From: Paucibacter sp. TC2R-5
Lineage (GTDB): Bacteria > Pseudomonadota > Gammaproteobacteria > Burkholderiales > Burkholderiaceae_C
Reading direction: 5' to 3'
Assembly: GCF_025717605.1 (NCBI RefSeq)
Contig: NZ_JAJIRQ010000007.1
Location: forward strand, 266,484-330,483
Length of the DNA stretch: 64,000 nt
A program made the translations under genes and the position numbers. The notes below the pieces were generated by a model. That model was not told the origin of the DNA and did not search any database. It saw only the letters and a program-made list of their open reading frames with translations. Below, in pieces: positions 49,401 to 57,356 of this stretch (positions within the stretch are counted from its first letter, which is position 1; every line of letters starts with the position of its first letter).

Positions 49401-50333
49401 ATGATGACCGCCATGACCCAAAAACTCTCGCTCCATGCCTTGAACCGGGTGCTCGCCAGCATCGACGCGCCGCGCAATGGCCGCGCGCTCTATGCCTTGT
49501 TGAGTGCGTTTTGTCTGGCCGGTTTGATGTTGGCCTCGGCCGAATCGGCGCTAGCCAAGACCGACACCACCTGGGGCGTGATTTGGGCGGGCCTGGGTTT
49601 GGTGACGGCATTTTTGGGCGTCAACACCACCGGCCTGCTCTTGATGGATCAGGCGCGCGGCCGGCCGGTGCGCGATGTTGTGGACGCTTTTCATGATGCG
49701 CTGCGCGTCGCCCCCAAGGTGCTGCTGAGCCTGTTGATGATGCTTTCCTTGATGGCACTGGCGCTGGGCGCCCTGGTGGCGCTGCTCTGGGCCGTCAAGC
49801 TGCCATGGATAGGCACACCCTTGTTTGCGCTCATGGTGCCGCTGTGTGTGGCCTTGCTGGGCGTGATGGCCTTCAGCGGTGCGGTCATTGTCGGACCGCT
49901 GACGGGGCCGTCGATGTGGAGCGGCCGCAGCGCGCTCGGCACCGCCCGTCTTTTGCTGAAGCAGTTGCGCCACGGCGCGCTGGAGGCAGGCGCCTTGATG
50001 ATGGCCGTGCTCTTGACCACTGGCCTGGTCAGCGCGGCAGTCAGCTTTGTCGTCGTCAGCGGTGGCCGGGCCTTGGCGTTTTTGATGGTCTGGCTGATCG
50101 GCATTGATGTGCCGGCCCAACAATTGATGGCGGGCCTGTTTGGCTACGGCCTGCGCAGCCTGGGCGCCACCGGTGCGCCGGTCGCTGCCACGCCGCTGGG
50201 CATGGCGACCTTGATCGGCGGCGGTGTTGTCTTTGCCATCGCGCTGGTCTTGCCCACCTTGGTCTATCTGCGCGGCTGCTGCGCGGTCTTCTTGGCCTTG
50301 CAGGACGCACCGGCAGACGACGCGGCGCTATGA
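49401..50333 (+). CDS. multi-pass membrane protein, function unassigned
   Basis: 310 residues from the ATG at 49401 (ATGs at 49404 and 49413 are alternatives). About six to seven hydrophobic segments include YALLSAFCLAGLMLASAE, VIWAGLGLVTAFLGVNTTGLLLM, VLLSLLMMLSLMALALGALVALL, LMVPLCVALLGVMAFSGAVIVGPL and AIALVLPTLVYLRGCCAVF. The conserved-looking motif MDQARGRPVRDVVDAFHDAL lies in a cytoplasmic loop. No transporter signature is recognised. Its stop overlaps the start of the metal-receptor-like gene (ATGA), so the two may work together. Confidence 0.75.
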   Translation: MMTAMTQKLSLHALNRVLASIDAPRNGRALYALLSAFCLAGLMLASAESALAKTDTTWGVIWAGLGLVTAFLGVNTTGLLLMDQARGRPVRDVVDAFHDALRVAPKVLLSLLMMLSLMALALGALVALLWAVKLPWIGTPLFALMVPLCVALLGVMAFSGAVIVGPLTGPSMWSGRSALGTARLLLKQLRHGALEAGALMMAVLLTTGLVSAAVSFVVVSGGRALAFLMVWLIGIDVPAQQLMAGLFGYGLRSLGATGAPVAATPLGMATLIGGGVVFAIALVLPTLVYLRGCCAVFLALQDAPADDAAL

Positions 50334-51103
50334 CGGGGGCCTTGCGCATCGCCAGCCTGGTGCCCAGCATCACCGAGTTGCTGGTGGACCTGGGTCTGCG
50401 CCCCTACCTGGTCGCGCGCACCGGCTTTTGCATCCACCCGCAGGCCGCCTTGGCCGATGTAGCCAAGGTCGGCGGCACCAAGGATGTCAACCTGGCCAGG
50501 CTGCGCCAATTGGCGCCCAGCCACGTGATCGTCAATGTCGACGAAAACCGCCTGGAGTTAGTCGAAGCCTTGCGCGAGTTTGTGCCGCATATCGTGGTCA
50601 CGCATCCGCAAGCGCCGGTGGACAACCTGAGCCTGTTGACGCAAATGCAAGAGCACTTCGGCATCGTGCAGGGCGTCAAAGAGCGCTGCGCGACGCTGGC
50701 TGCCGAGCTGAATCTCGCCTTGCAGCGGTGCCGCCGTCAAAGCTGGCCGCTGCAGCGCGTGCTCTACCTGATCTGGCGCGAGCCTTGGATGACGGTCGCA
50801 CGCGACACCTATATCGCGCGCATGTTGGCCGAGGTCGGCTGGCAAAGCTGGCCGGCGGTGCAGGGCGGCGAGTCCGGCGCGGCGCGTTACCCCGCCTTGC
50901 AGGGGGATGAGGCCTGGCTGGCGCAAATCGACCGCGTGCTGCTCAGCTCCGAGCCCTATCGCTTCGACACCAGCCACCTGCCCTTCGCCCAGGCCTTGTG
51001 CCCGCAAGCCAAGGTGCAGCTGATTGATGGCGAGTTGCTCAGCTGGTATGGCCCGCGCGCCGCGCAGGGGCTGGACTATTTGCGCGATTTGGCGACTCAG
51101 TAA
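50330..51103 (+). CDS. helical-backbone metal receptor / BtuF-like protein without signal peptide
   Basis: 257 residues with the class III periplasmic-binding-protein fold seen in BtuF/FhuD: LRIASLVPSITELLVDLGLRPYLVARTGFCIHP, GGTKDVNLARLRQLAPSHVIVN, VVTHPQAPVDNLSLLTQM and VLYLIWREPWMTVARDTYIARMLAEVG. It begins directly with the domain, and no signal sequence is visible, so it appears cytoplasmic. Such proteins are often labelled cobalamin-binding. No BtuCD transporter is nearby, so a substrate-binding role in transport is not supported. It is translationally coupled to the upstream membrane protein. Confidence 0.82.
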   Translation: MTGALRIASLVPSITELLVDLGLRPYLVARTGFCIHPQAALADVAKVGGTKDVNLARLRQLAPSHVIVNVDENRLELVEALREFVPHIVVTHPQAPVDNLSLLTQMQEHFGIVQGVKERCATLAAELNLALQRCRRQSWPLQRVLYLIWREPWMTVARDTYIARMLAEVGWQSWPAVQGGESGAARYPALQGDEAWLAQIDRVLLSSEPYRFDTSHLPFAQALCPQAKVQLIDGELLSWYGPRAAQGLDYLRDLATQ

Positions 51104-51147
51104 CAACCCCTTGCCCCGGGCTGCTGTCCTGCCCACACAATCCAGCC

Positions 51148-51789
51148 ATGGACATCTACAAACCTCTGGTCGCCCTGCTCGCCATCGTCAACCCGGTCGG
51201 GGTCGTGCCCTTCTTCATTCACTTCACCAGCCATCTGACGCGCGAACAGCGCAAGAAGACGATTCTGGTCAGCTCCTTCACCGCCTTTTTGGTGATTTCG
51301 ATCAGCGCCCTCGTGGGGCTGAGAGTGATCGAGTTCTTCGGCATCTCGCTGGCGTCCTTCCAGGTCGGCGGCGGCACCCTGCTCTTGATCAGCTCGATCC
51401 AGATGCTCAACGCGCAGCCGGCCGAAAGCCGCAAGGACGACCTGACCGAAGGTGCGGACAAGGCCGACAGCGGCTCCAGCATTGCGGTTGTGCCCTTGGC
51501 CATCCCGCTGCTGACCGGCCCGGCGACGATCTCGACCATGGTCATTTACGCCGACCGAACCCGTCATTGGTGGGAGTTAGCGGTGCTGGTGGGTTATGGC
51601 GTGGTGGTGGGCCTGCTTACTTATCTGGTGTTCTCGGCTTCGGGGCGCATTGCGCGCGCCTTGGGCCAAACCGGCATCAACATCATGACCCGCTTGATGG
51701 GGCTGATTCTGGCGGCGCTGGCGGTGGAGCTGTTGGCCGATGGGCTGATCAAGCTCTTCCCGGTCCTGGCCTCACATATTTCTGGCTAA
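51148..51789 (+). CDS. MarC-family integral membrane protein
   Basis: 213 residues with six membrane helices, matching the MarC/UPF0056 family: IYKPLVALLAIVNPVGVVPFFIHFT at the N terminus, LLISSIQMLNAQ, VPLAIPLLTGPATISTMV and GINIMTRLMGLILAALAVELLADGL. The function of MarC is not established; the link to multiple antibiotic resistance in E. coli was positional. It lies 44 bp after the metal-receptor-like gene and 6 bp before the GMC oxidoreductase. Confidence 0.92.
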   Translation: MDIYKPLVALLAIVNPVGVVPFFIHFTSHLTREQRKKTILVSSFTAFLVISISALVGLRVIEFFGISLASFQVGGGTLLLISSIQMLNAQPAESRKDDLTEGADKADSGSSIAVVPLAIPLLTGPATISTMVIYADRTRHWWELAVLVGYGVVVGLLTYLVFSASGRIARALGQTGINIMTRLMGLILAALAVELLADGLIKLFPVLASHISG

Positions 51790-51795
51790 GCCGGG

Positions 51796-53451
51796 ATGTT
51801 TGACTACATCATCGTCGGTGCCGGCACCGCCGGCTGCCTCTTGGCCAATCGTTTGTCGGCCGACCCCGAAAAACGCGTACTGCTGCTGGAGGCCGGCGGC
51901 AAGGACGATTACCACTGGATCCACATCCCGGTCGGTTATCTGCATTGCATCGGCAATCCGCGCACCGACTGGCTCTACCAGACCGAGCCCGAGCCGGGCC
52001 TCAACGGGCGCGCCTTGCGCTACCCGCGCGGCAAGGTGCTGGGCGGCTGCTCCAGCATCAACGGCATGATCTATATGCGCGGCCAAAGCCGTGACTATGA
52101 GGGCTGGGCCGCAGCCACCGGTGACCCGGCTTGGCGCTGGGGAGCTTGCCTGCCCTTCTTCAAACAACATGAGAACCATTGGCGGCTCGACCAAGCAGCG
52201 GGCGCATCCACCCAAGCCACGGCGGCTTTCAAGGCTGCGCACGGCCACGGTGGCGAATGGCGGATCGAGCGCCAACGCTTGCGCTGGGACGTGCTGGACG
52301 CCTTTGCCCAAGCGGCCGTGCAGGCGGGCATCCCCGCGACCGAAGATTTCAATGCCGGCAACAACGAAGGCGTGGGCTATTTCGAGGTCAATCAACGCAA
52401 AGGCCTGCGCTGGAACACCGCCAAGGCCTTTTTACGCCCGATCTGCTACGCCCGCCCGAATTTCGAGTTATGGACCGGCAGCCTGGTACAGCGGCTCAAG
52501 CTGGCGCGTGTCGATGGGCAGTTGCAATGCCAGGGCGCCGAGGTGCGAACCCCTGGCGGGCTGGAACACGTCAAGCTCAATCCGGGCGGCGAATTGCTGC
52601 TGGCCGCAGGCGCCATCGGTTCGCCGCAGATTCTGCAGCTGTCCGGCATTGGCCCGGCCGACTTGTTGACGCGCCTGGGCATCGCGGTTGAACAAGATCT
52701 GCCTGGCGTTGGCGCCAACCTGCAAGATCATCTGCAACTGCGCAGCGTCTTCAAGGTGGCGGGCACACTCACGCTCAATACCCGTGCAGCCAGCCTCTTC
52801 GGCAAGGCCAAGATCGCACTGGAGTACGCACTCAAACGCACAGGGCCCATGAGCATGGCGCCCTCGCAGCTCGGCGCCTTCACCCGCAGCAGCCCCGACA
52901 AGCCTTGGCCCGACCTGCAGTACCACGTCCAGCCCCTGTCGCTGGAAGCCTTCGGCGAGCCGCTGCATAGCTTCAACGCCATCACCGCCAGTGTCTGCAA
53001 CCTGAACCCGAGCAGCCGCGGCACGGTGCAGATCAAATCGGCCGACCCGGCCCAAGCGCCAGCCATCGCGCCCAACTATCTGAGCACCGAAGAAGACCGC
53101 AGCGTCGCCGCTGCCGGCTTGAGGCGAACTCGCCAAATCATCGCTCAGCCGGCGTTTTCAGCATTCAAGCCGGACGAGTACAAGCCCGGCCTGCAGCACC
53201 AAAGCGATGAAGATTTGATCGCCCAATCCGGCGAGATCGGCACCACCATCTTCCATCCGGTCGGCACTTGCAAGATGGGTCGCTCAGATGACGCCATGGC
53301 CGTTGTGGACAGTCATCTGCGCGTGTTTGGCGTGCGCGGCTTGCGCGTGGTTGATGCCAGCGTGATGCCCACCATCACCAGCGGCAACACCAACTCGCCG
53401 GTTTTGATGATGGCGGAAAAGGCGGCTGCGTGGTTGGTGGCGGGCGATTGA
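51796..53451 (+). CDS. GMC-family FAD-dependent oxidoreductase
   Basis: 551 residues, choline dehydrogenase/alcohol dehydrogenase AlkJ type. The FAD motif is [15 protein letters not shown] (6-20) with LLLEAGG as the ribose-binding acidic strand. GMC signature 1 is [18 protein letters not shown], signature 2 [15 protein letters not shown]. The active-site histidine lies in HPVGTCKMG and the C-terminal catalytic segment is [17 protein letters not shown]. It oxidises an alcohol to an aldehyde with electrons passed to the respiratory chain. No betaine aldehyde dehydrogenase is adjacent, so choline is not specifically supported. Confidence 0.92.
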   Translation: MFDYIIVGAGTAGCLLANRLSADPEKRVLLLEAGGKDDYHWIHIPVGYLHCIGNPRTDWLYQTEPEPGLNGRALRYPRGKVLGGCSSINGMIYMRGQSRDYEGWAAATGDPAWRWGACLPFFKQHENHWRLDQAAGASTQATAAFKAAHGHGGEWRIERQRLRWDVLDAFAQAAVQAGIPATEDFNAGNNEGVGYFEVNQRKGLRWNTAKAFLRPICYARPNFELWTGSLVQRLKLARVDGQLQCQGAEVRTPGGLEHVKLNPGGELLLAAGAIGSPQILQLSGIGPADLLTRLGIAVEQDLPGVGANLQDHLQLRSVFKVAGTLTLNTRAASLFGKAKIALEYALKRTGPMSMAPSQLGAFTRSSPDKPWPDLQYHVQPLSLEAFGEPLHSFNAITASVCNLNPSSRGTVQIKSADPAQAPAIAPNYLSTEEDRSVAAAGLRRTRQIIAQPAFSAFKPDEYKPGLQHQSDEDLIAQSGEIGTTIFHPVGTCKMGRSDDAMAVVDSHLRVFGVRGLRVVDASVMPTITSGNTNSPVLMMAEKAAAWLVAGD

Positions 53452-53470
53452 GTTGTCAGCTTCTTCAAGC

Positions 53471-54712
53471 TCAAAAACTCAGTACAAATGTCGCCCCGCC
53501 CTCCAGCGGCCGCACATGCCGCACGCGACCGCCCATCCCATGCACCAATTGACGTACGACGGCAAGGCCTATGCCTTGTCCGCCTTCGCGGGCGCTGAAG
53601 AAGGGCATGAAAATTTGCCGCTCCAAGCCCGCCGGGACACCCGGTCCGTTATCGCGCACGCTGATTTGCAAGCGCCCACCCCGACCTAAACGGGCTTGTA
53701 CCCACAGGCGCGGCTGGCTCAATTCGGCGGTGGCCTGAGCGGAGTTCTGCAACAGAGCCAACAAGGCTTGCTCCAGTTGACCCTCATCGGCCAGCAGACG
53801 CAAGCTGGGTGAGGCCAACTCGAAATTGGCTTCGCCGCCGCGAGCGATCCAGGCGGGTGCAGTGGCTTGATGCAGGCGTTGGAACAAATCCTGCAAGGCG
53901 ACCGGCGCCATCTCGGGTGCGGGCCACTGGCTGACGCGGCGGTAGTTGCGTACAAAGCTGGATAGGCCTTCGCTGCGATGCGCGATGCCGGCCAATGCGG
54001 TGCGGAACTCGGACTCGTTGGTCGGATCGTCTAACCCCTCGTCCAGCAGCATCAGCGCCGTCTGGCTGAGGCTCTTGATGGGGGTGAGCGAGTTCATGAT
54101 TTCGTGCGTCAAGACCTGCACCAGTTGCTGCCAGGCCAGCAGCGATTCGCTTGCCAGTTCGTTCTCCAAGGGCACCAGCACCAGCAGCGTCTGCGGCTGG
54201 CCATGCAAGCTCAGCGACTGACGCTGCAGCTGCCAGCGTTCACTGCCACGCTCTGTGTCCAGCAGCACCGGGCCGCTGGCTTTGGCGCAGGCCAGCAGTG
54301 CATGCAGCGCGGCCTTGTCTCGCACACCGCCCGGAGCGCCCAGGCGCCGGGCACGATTGGAAAGCGCCTGCAGGCCAGTCGCGCTGAGCAGCCAGGCGGC
54401 GACCGGCAGATGTTCCATTTGGACTTGCTGAGCGAGGGCGAGCCCCGCCGGGGACTCTGACGGGGCAAGGTCGCTCGGCGATTGAAGCGCTTGAGGCGGC
54501 TGAGCCTTGAGCCTGGCGCTCGCACGTGCCAGCGGCCAAGCCAGAGCCAAACCGGCCAGGCCTAGCAGGGTCGCCGCGGCCGCGATGCGGGCGGCGTCGA
54601 GTTCCATCCCGCCCAAGCTGACCGAAGCAGGCGATGCGGCCAAATGACCCAGCGCGCCGGCCGCCAGCAACAGCAGGGCCGCCGCCAGCAGCCGCAATAC
54701 TTCATAGCCCAT
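53471..54712 (-). CDS. sensor histidine kinase (NtrY-like)
   Basis: 413 residues. Two N-terminal membrane helices (RLLAAALLLLAAGALGHL and AAATLLGLAGLALAWPLA) bracket a very short periplasmic loop. A PAS-like cytoplasmic part follows, then a HisKA motif LTHEIMNSLTPIKSL with the phospho-histidine, the N box ALLQNSAQATAE, and DNGPGVP, FFSAREGGQGIGLAVV as G boxes. The HEIxNSLTPI form is that of the NtrY-type kinases. Its start overlaps the response regulator stop by 11 bp, so they are a cognate pair. It ends 20 bp from the convergent GMC gene. Confidence 0.9.
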   Translation of the reverse strand: MGYEVLRLLAAALLLLAAGALGHLAASPASVSLGGMELDAARIAAAATLLGLAGLALAWPLARASARLKAQPPQALQSPSDLAPSESPAGLALAQQVQMEHLPVAAWLLSATGLQALSNRARRLGAPGGVRDKAALHALLACAKASGPVLLDTERGSERWQLQRQSLSLHGQPQTLLVLVPLENELASESLLAWQQLVQVLTHEIMNSLTPIKSLSQTALMLLDEGLDDPTNESEFRTALAGIAHRSEGLSSFVRNYRRVSQWPAPEMAPVALQDLFQRLHQATAPAWIARGGEANFELASPSLRLLADEGQLEQALLALLQNSAQATAELSQPRLWVQARLGRGGRLQISVRDNGPGVPAGLERQIFMPFFSAREGGQGIGLAVVRQLVHGMGGRVRHVRPLEGGATFVLSF

Positions 54713-55319
54713 GTTTTTCCAATCGCCGGTACAGCGCCGCGCGCGACAGACCCAGCAGACGCGCTGCAGCGCTGAGATTGCCCTCGGCCTGAGCCATGGC
54801 GCTCAGCAAAGCGGCACGTTCCTGGGCGGCGAGAGAACCCGCCCTCTCGGGGCCAGTCAGGACAGCGGGGCTGGACGGCGTCGCCGCCGAGCCGGGCACC
54901 GAGCCGGCCCGCGCCTTTTGCAGGGCCTGCTGGCAGGTGGCAATCAGGCGCACATTGTCCCAAGGCTTGGTGATGAAATCGAAGGCGCCGGCTTTGAGCG
55001 CCTGGATCGCCAGCTCCAGCTCGGCATAGGCCGTCATCACCAGCACCAAGGGTGGCTGCGGCCGCGCCAGCACCTCGGCCAACAAACGCATGCCTTGGGC
55101 GCCATCGTTGCGGCCGGGTCCGAAATTAAGGTCCAGCAAGAGCAGGGTCGGAGCCAATCTATCCAGCGCCGCGCTGAGTTCGGCCGGGCGGCGCAGCTGA
55201 TGCAAGGGCGCCACCCGACGCTGCAGCAGCAGCTGGGCGGCCAGGCCGACTTCGGGGTCGTCGTCCAGCAGCAAGATCGAGGGGGTGGGGGATGCTTGAT
55301 CGTCAATCACGGACCGCAT
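54702..55319 (-). CDS. response regulator with Fis-type DNA-binding domain, no AAA+ domain
   Basis: 205 residues. The receiver domain has an acidic pocket DDD (19-21), phospho-acceptor Asp63 in LLLLDLNFG and the lysine in TKPWDN. A linker of about 35 residues leads to a Fis-type helix-turn-helix (SAMAQAEGNLSAAARLLGLSRAALYRRLEKHGL). The sigma-54-activating AAA+ domain of NtrC proteins is missing, so it should act as a classical activator or repressor, as ActR/RegA do. The ATG at 55319 was chosen; the frame is open to 55382. The palindrome at 55351-55372 lies 32 bp upstream. Confidence 0.88.
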   Translation of the reverse strand: MRSVIDDQASPTPSILLLDDDPEVGLAAQLLLQRRVAPLHQLRRPAELSAALDRLAPTLLLLDLNFGPGRNDGAQGMRLLAEVLARPQPPLVLVMTAYAELELAIQALKAGAFDFITKPWDNVRLIATCQQALQKARAGSVPGSAATPSSPAVLTGPERAGSLAAQERAALLSAMAQAEGNLSAAARLLGLSRAALYRRLEKHGL

Positions 55320-55350
55320 CTTCGCAGCAAGTGACGGGCGTGCGCGAGAG

Positions 55351-55372
55351 ACCTGTCCGGAAACGGACAGGT
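55351..55372. promoter_or_regulatory. inverted repeat between regulator and exporter operon
   Basis: ACCTGTCCG-GAAA-CGGACAGGT: nine-base perfect arms around a GAAA centre, in the 130-bp divergent region between the response regulator and the HlyD gene. Fis-type regulators bind such palindromes, so it is the best candidate for autoregulation and exporter control by the adjacent regulator. Confidence 0.6.
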
Positions 55373-55449
55373 GGCTAGGCAAGGCTTGCGGGCGCTGCGA
55401 TGCTGCGAATGTGATAACAAATCAAACCCTCCATCTCAGCGGCGCGGCC

Positions 55450-56673
55450 ATGGACCGTCGCATTGATCGGCCGCCGCGCTGGCGCCGTCTCGCGCCTCGC
55501 TTTAGCCTGATTCTGTTGCTGCTGGCCCTGGGCGCAGCCGCGCTGCGCTGGGCCGGCGAGCCAGCCAGCAAAACAGTGAGCGCCCCTCAGCTCGCGACCG
55601 TGCGTCAGGGGGATTTTCGTGACGAGCTGCTGCTGCGCGCCCGCGCCGAACCGCTGCGCTCGGTGCAGCTCGATGCAGCCGAGGCCGGCCGCGTCGAAGC
55701 GGTACTGACGCAGGACGGCGAACTGGTCGCGGCCGGTGCCCCGCTGTATCGGCTGCTCAGCCCCGAGCAAGAACAGCTGCTGATGCAGCGCAGCGCCGAG
55801 GTGGCGCAGCAGATGGCTAACGTCTCCGTCCAGCGCAGCGCGCAAGCAGCCAGCCTGGCGCAGAACCGCCGCGAGCTGGCTCAGTTGCAGGCGGCGCAAC
55901 AGCATGCCGAAGCCGAACTTCAGCGCCAGTCTCAGCTGGCGGCGGCAGGCTTTGTGTCGATGGCCGCCTTGGAGCAGGCGCAACGCCAGGCTCGGCTCGC
56001 CGACCAGCTTTTGCAGCAGGCTCAGCGGGACCAGCGCCAAGAGGCCGACACCCGCCAGCAGTCGCTCGACGAGATGGCTCGCGCGGTGCAGGGCTTGCGG
56101 CGCGGCCTGCAGTTGCTGGAGCGATCACGCGAACGCCTGCTGCAGCGCGCGCCCATCGCGGGTCGATTGAGCGGTTTTCAACTGCAGGTGGGTGCCAGCG
56201 TGCGGCCTGGCGACCGCCTGGGCCGTATCGACGACCCCAGCGGTGGCATGCAACTGCTAGCCGAGGTGGATGAGTACTACCTGCCGCGACTGCAGATCGG
56301 GCAGCTTGCGCTCAGCAGCGTGGTCGACACGCTGGGCGAGCTGCGCCTGGCCCAGATCCTGCCGCAAGTACAGGGCGGCAAGGTGAGGGTCTTGCTGCGC
56401 TGGGCGAATGGGCTCACCAATTTGGCGCCTGGCCAGGCTGTCGACCTGCGCCTGCAGTTGGACCGTGCTCGACCCGCCTTGCTGCTGCCCGACGGACCCG
56501 GCGTGCAGACCCAGCTCTATGTGCTGCAGGGACGCGAGCTGCGCCGCCGCAGCGTGCAGTTAGGCCGACGCGCTGCCGGCCAGGTCGAAGTGCTAGCCGG
56601 CCTGCAGGCCGGCGAGCAAGTTCTTGTTTCCCAAACCCCTGTTGACTTAGCGAATAGCTATCAAATGCCATGA
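55450..56673 (+). CDS. HlyD/RND-type periplasmic adaptor (efflux membrane-fusion protein)
   Basis: 407 residues from the ATG at 55450, or 420 from a GTG at 55411. A basic N terminus precedes one membrane helix (FSLILLLLALGAAALRWAG). The lipoyl-like half (EAGRVEAVLTQDGELVAAGAPLYRL), a long coiled coil rich in Gln and Ala (about 110-245), the second lipoyl half (RAPIAGRLSGFQLQVGASVRPGDRLGRI) and beta-barrel domains follow. It would bridge an inner-membrane exporter to an outer-membrane channel. Its stop overlaps the ABC ATPase ATG (ATGA). No TolC-type gene is in the window. Confidence 0.9.
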   Translation: MDRRIDRPPRWRRLAPRFSLILLLLALGAAALRWAGEPASKTVSAPQLATVRQGDFRDELLLRARAEPLRSVQLDAAEAGRVEAVLTQDGELVAAGAPLYRLLSPEQEQLLMQRSAEVAQQMANVSVQRSAQAASLAQNRRELAQLQAAQQHAEAELQRQSQLAAAGFVSMAALEQAQRQARLADQLLQQAQRDQRQEADTRQQSLDEMARAVQGLRRGLQLLERSRERLLQRAPIAGRLSGFQLQVGASVRPGDRLGRIDDPSGGMQLLAEVDEYYLPRLQIGQLALSSVVDTLGELRLAQILPQVQGGKVRVLLRWANGLTNLAPGQAVDLRLQLDRARPALLLPDGPGVQTQLYVLQGRELRRRSVQLGRRAAGQVEVLAGLQAGEQVLVSQTPVDLANSYQMP

Positions 56674-57356
56674 TTGAACTCAAACAACTCAGCAAGCTCC
56701 ATCGCAGCGGCGATCTCGAAACAACCGCACTGGACGCGATCGATCTGCACATCGAGGCCGGCGAATATGTCGCGATCACCGGCCCGTCAGGTTGCGGCAA
56801 ATCCACGCTGCTGGGCTTGCTGGGCCTGCTGGACCAAGCCAGCAGCGGCACCTACCGCCTGCAAGGCGAGGACGTCACAGGCAAGACAGCGCGCGAGTTG
56901 GCTGCCATCCGCCGCGGCCGCATCGGCTTTGTGTTCCAGAGCTTCAATCTGATCGACGAGATGACGGTGCAGGACAACGTGATGCTGGCCCTGCGCTACG
57001 GGCCACTCGCTGCCCACGCGCAGCGTGCCCGCACGGCCGAAGTCTTGGCGCGTTTAGGCCTCAGCCACCGCGCCGGCCACCACCCCAGTCAGCTCAGCGG
57101 CGGCCAGCAGCAGCGGGTCGCGATTGCCCGCGCCATCGCGGCCCGCCCGGCGCTGCTGCTGGCGGATGAACCCACCGGCAACCTCGACAGCGCCCATGGC
57201 CAGGAGGTGATGCGCCTGCTGCGCGAATTGAACGAAGAGGGCACGACGCTGGTGATGGTGACCCACAGTGCCGAGCATGCCGCGCTGGCCTCGCGCACTG
57301 TGCGCTTGCTGGATGGTCGTGTATTGGTCGACGCACAGACGGAGCAGTTGCAATGA
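56670..57356 (+). CDS. ABC transporter ATP-binding protein (MacB/LolD type)
   Basis: 228 residues. Walker A is GPSGCGKST (about 39-47), the Q loop is VFQSFNLI, the signature LSGGQQQR, Walker B LLLADEPTGNLDS and the switch histidine in THSAEH. The NLDS continuation and length place it in the MacB/LolD/FtsE class, which pairs with FtsX-like permeases as mechanotransmitters and does not itself move substrate through the membrane. It overlaps the adaptor stop and the permease start by ATGA at each end. Confidence 0.94.
   Translation: MIELKQLSKLHRSGDLETTALDAIDLHIEAGEYVAITGPSGCGKSTLLGLLGLLDQASSGTYRLQGEDVTGKTARELAAIRRGRIGFVFQSFNLIDEMTVQDNVMLALRYGPLAAHAQRARTAEVLARLGLSHRAGHHPSQLSGGQQQRVAIARAIAARPALLLADEPTGNLDSAHGQEVMRLLRELNEEGTTLVMVTHSAEHAALASRTVRLLDGRVLVDAQTEQLQ

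Noticed and set aside
53450..53480. Interrupted hairpin GAGTT..AGCTT..AAGCT..AACTC between the convergent GMC and kinase genes
   Set aside because: The stem is short with an internal loop and no T-run, so I do not call it a terminator.
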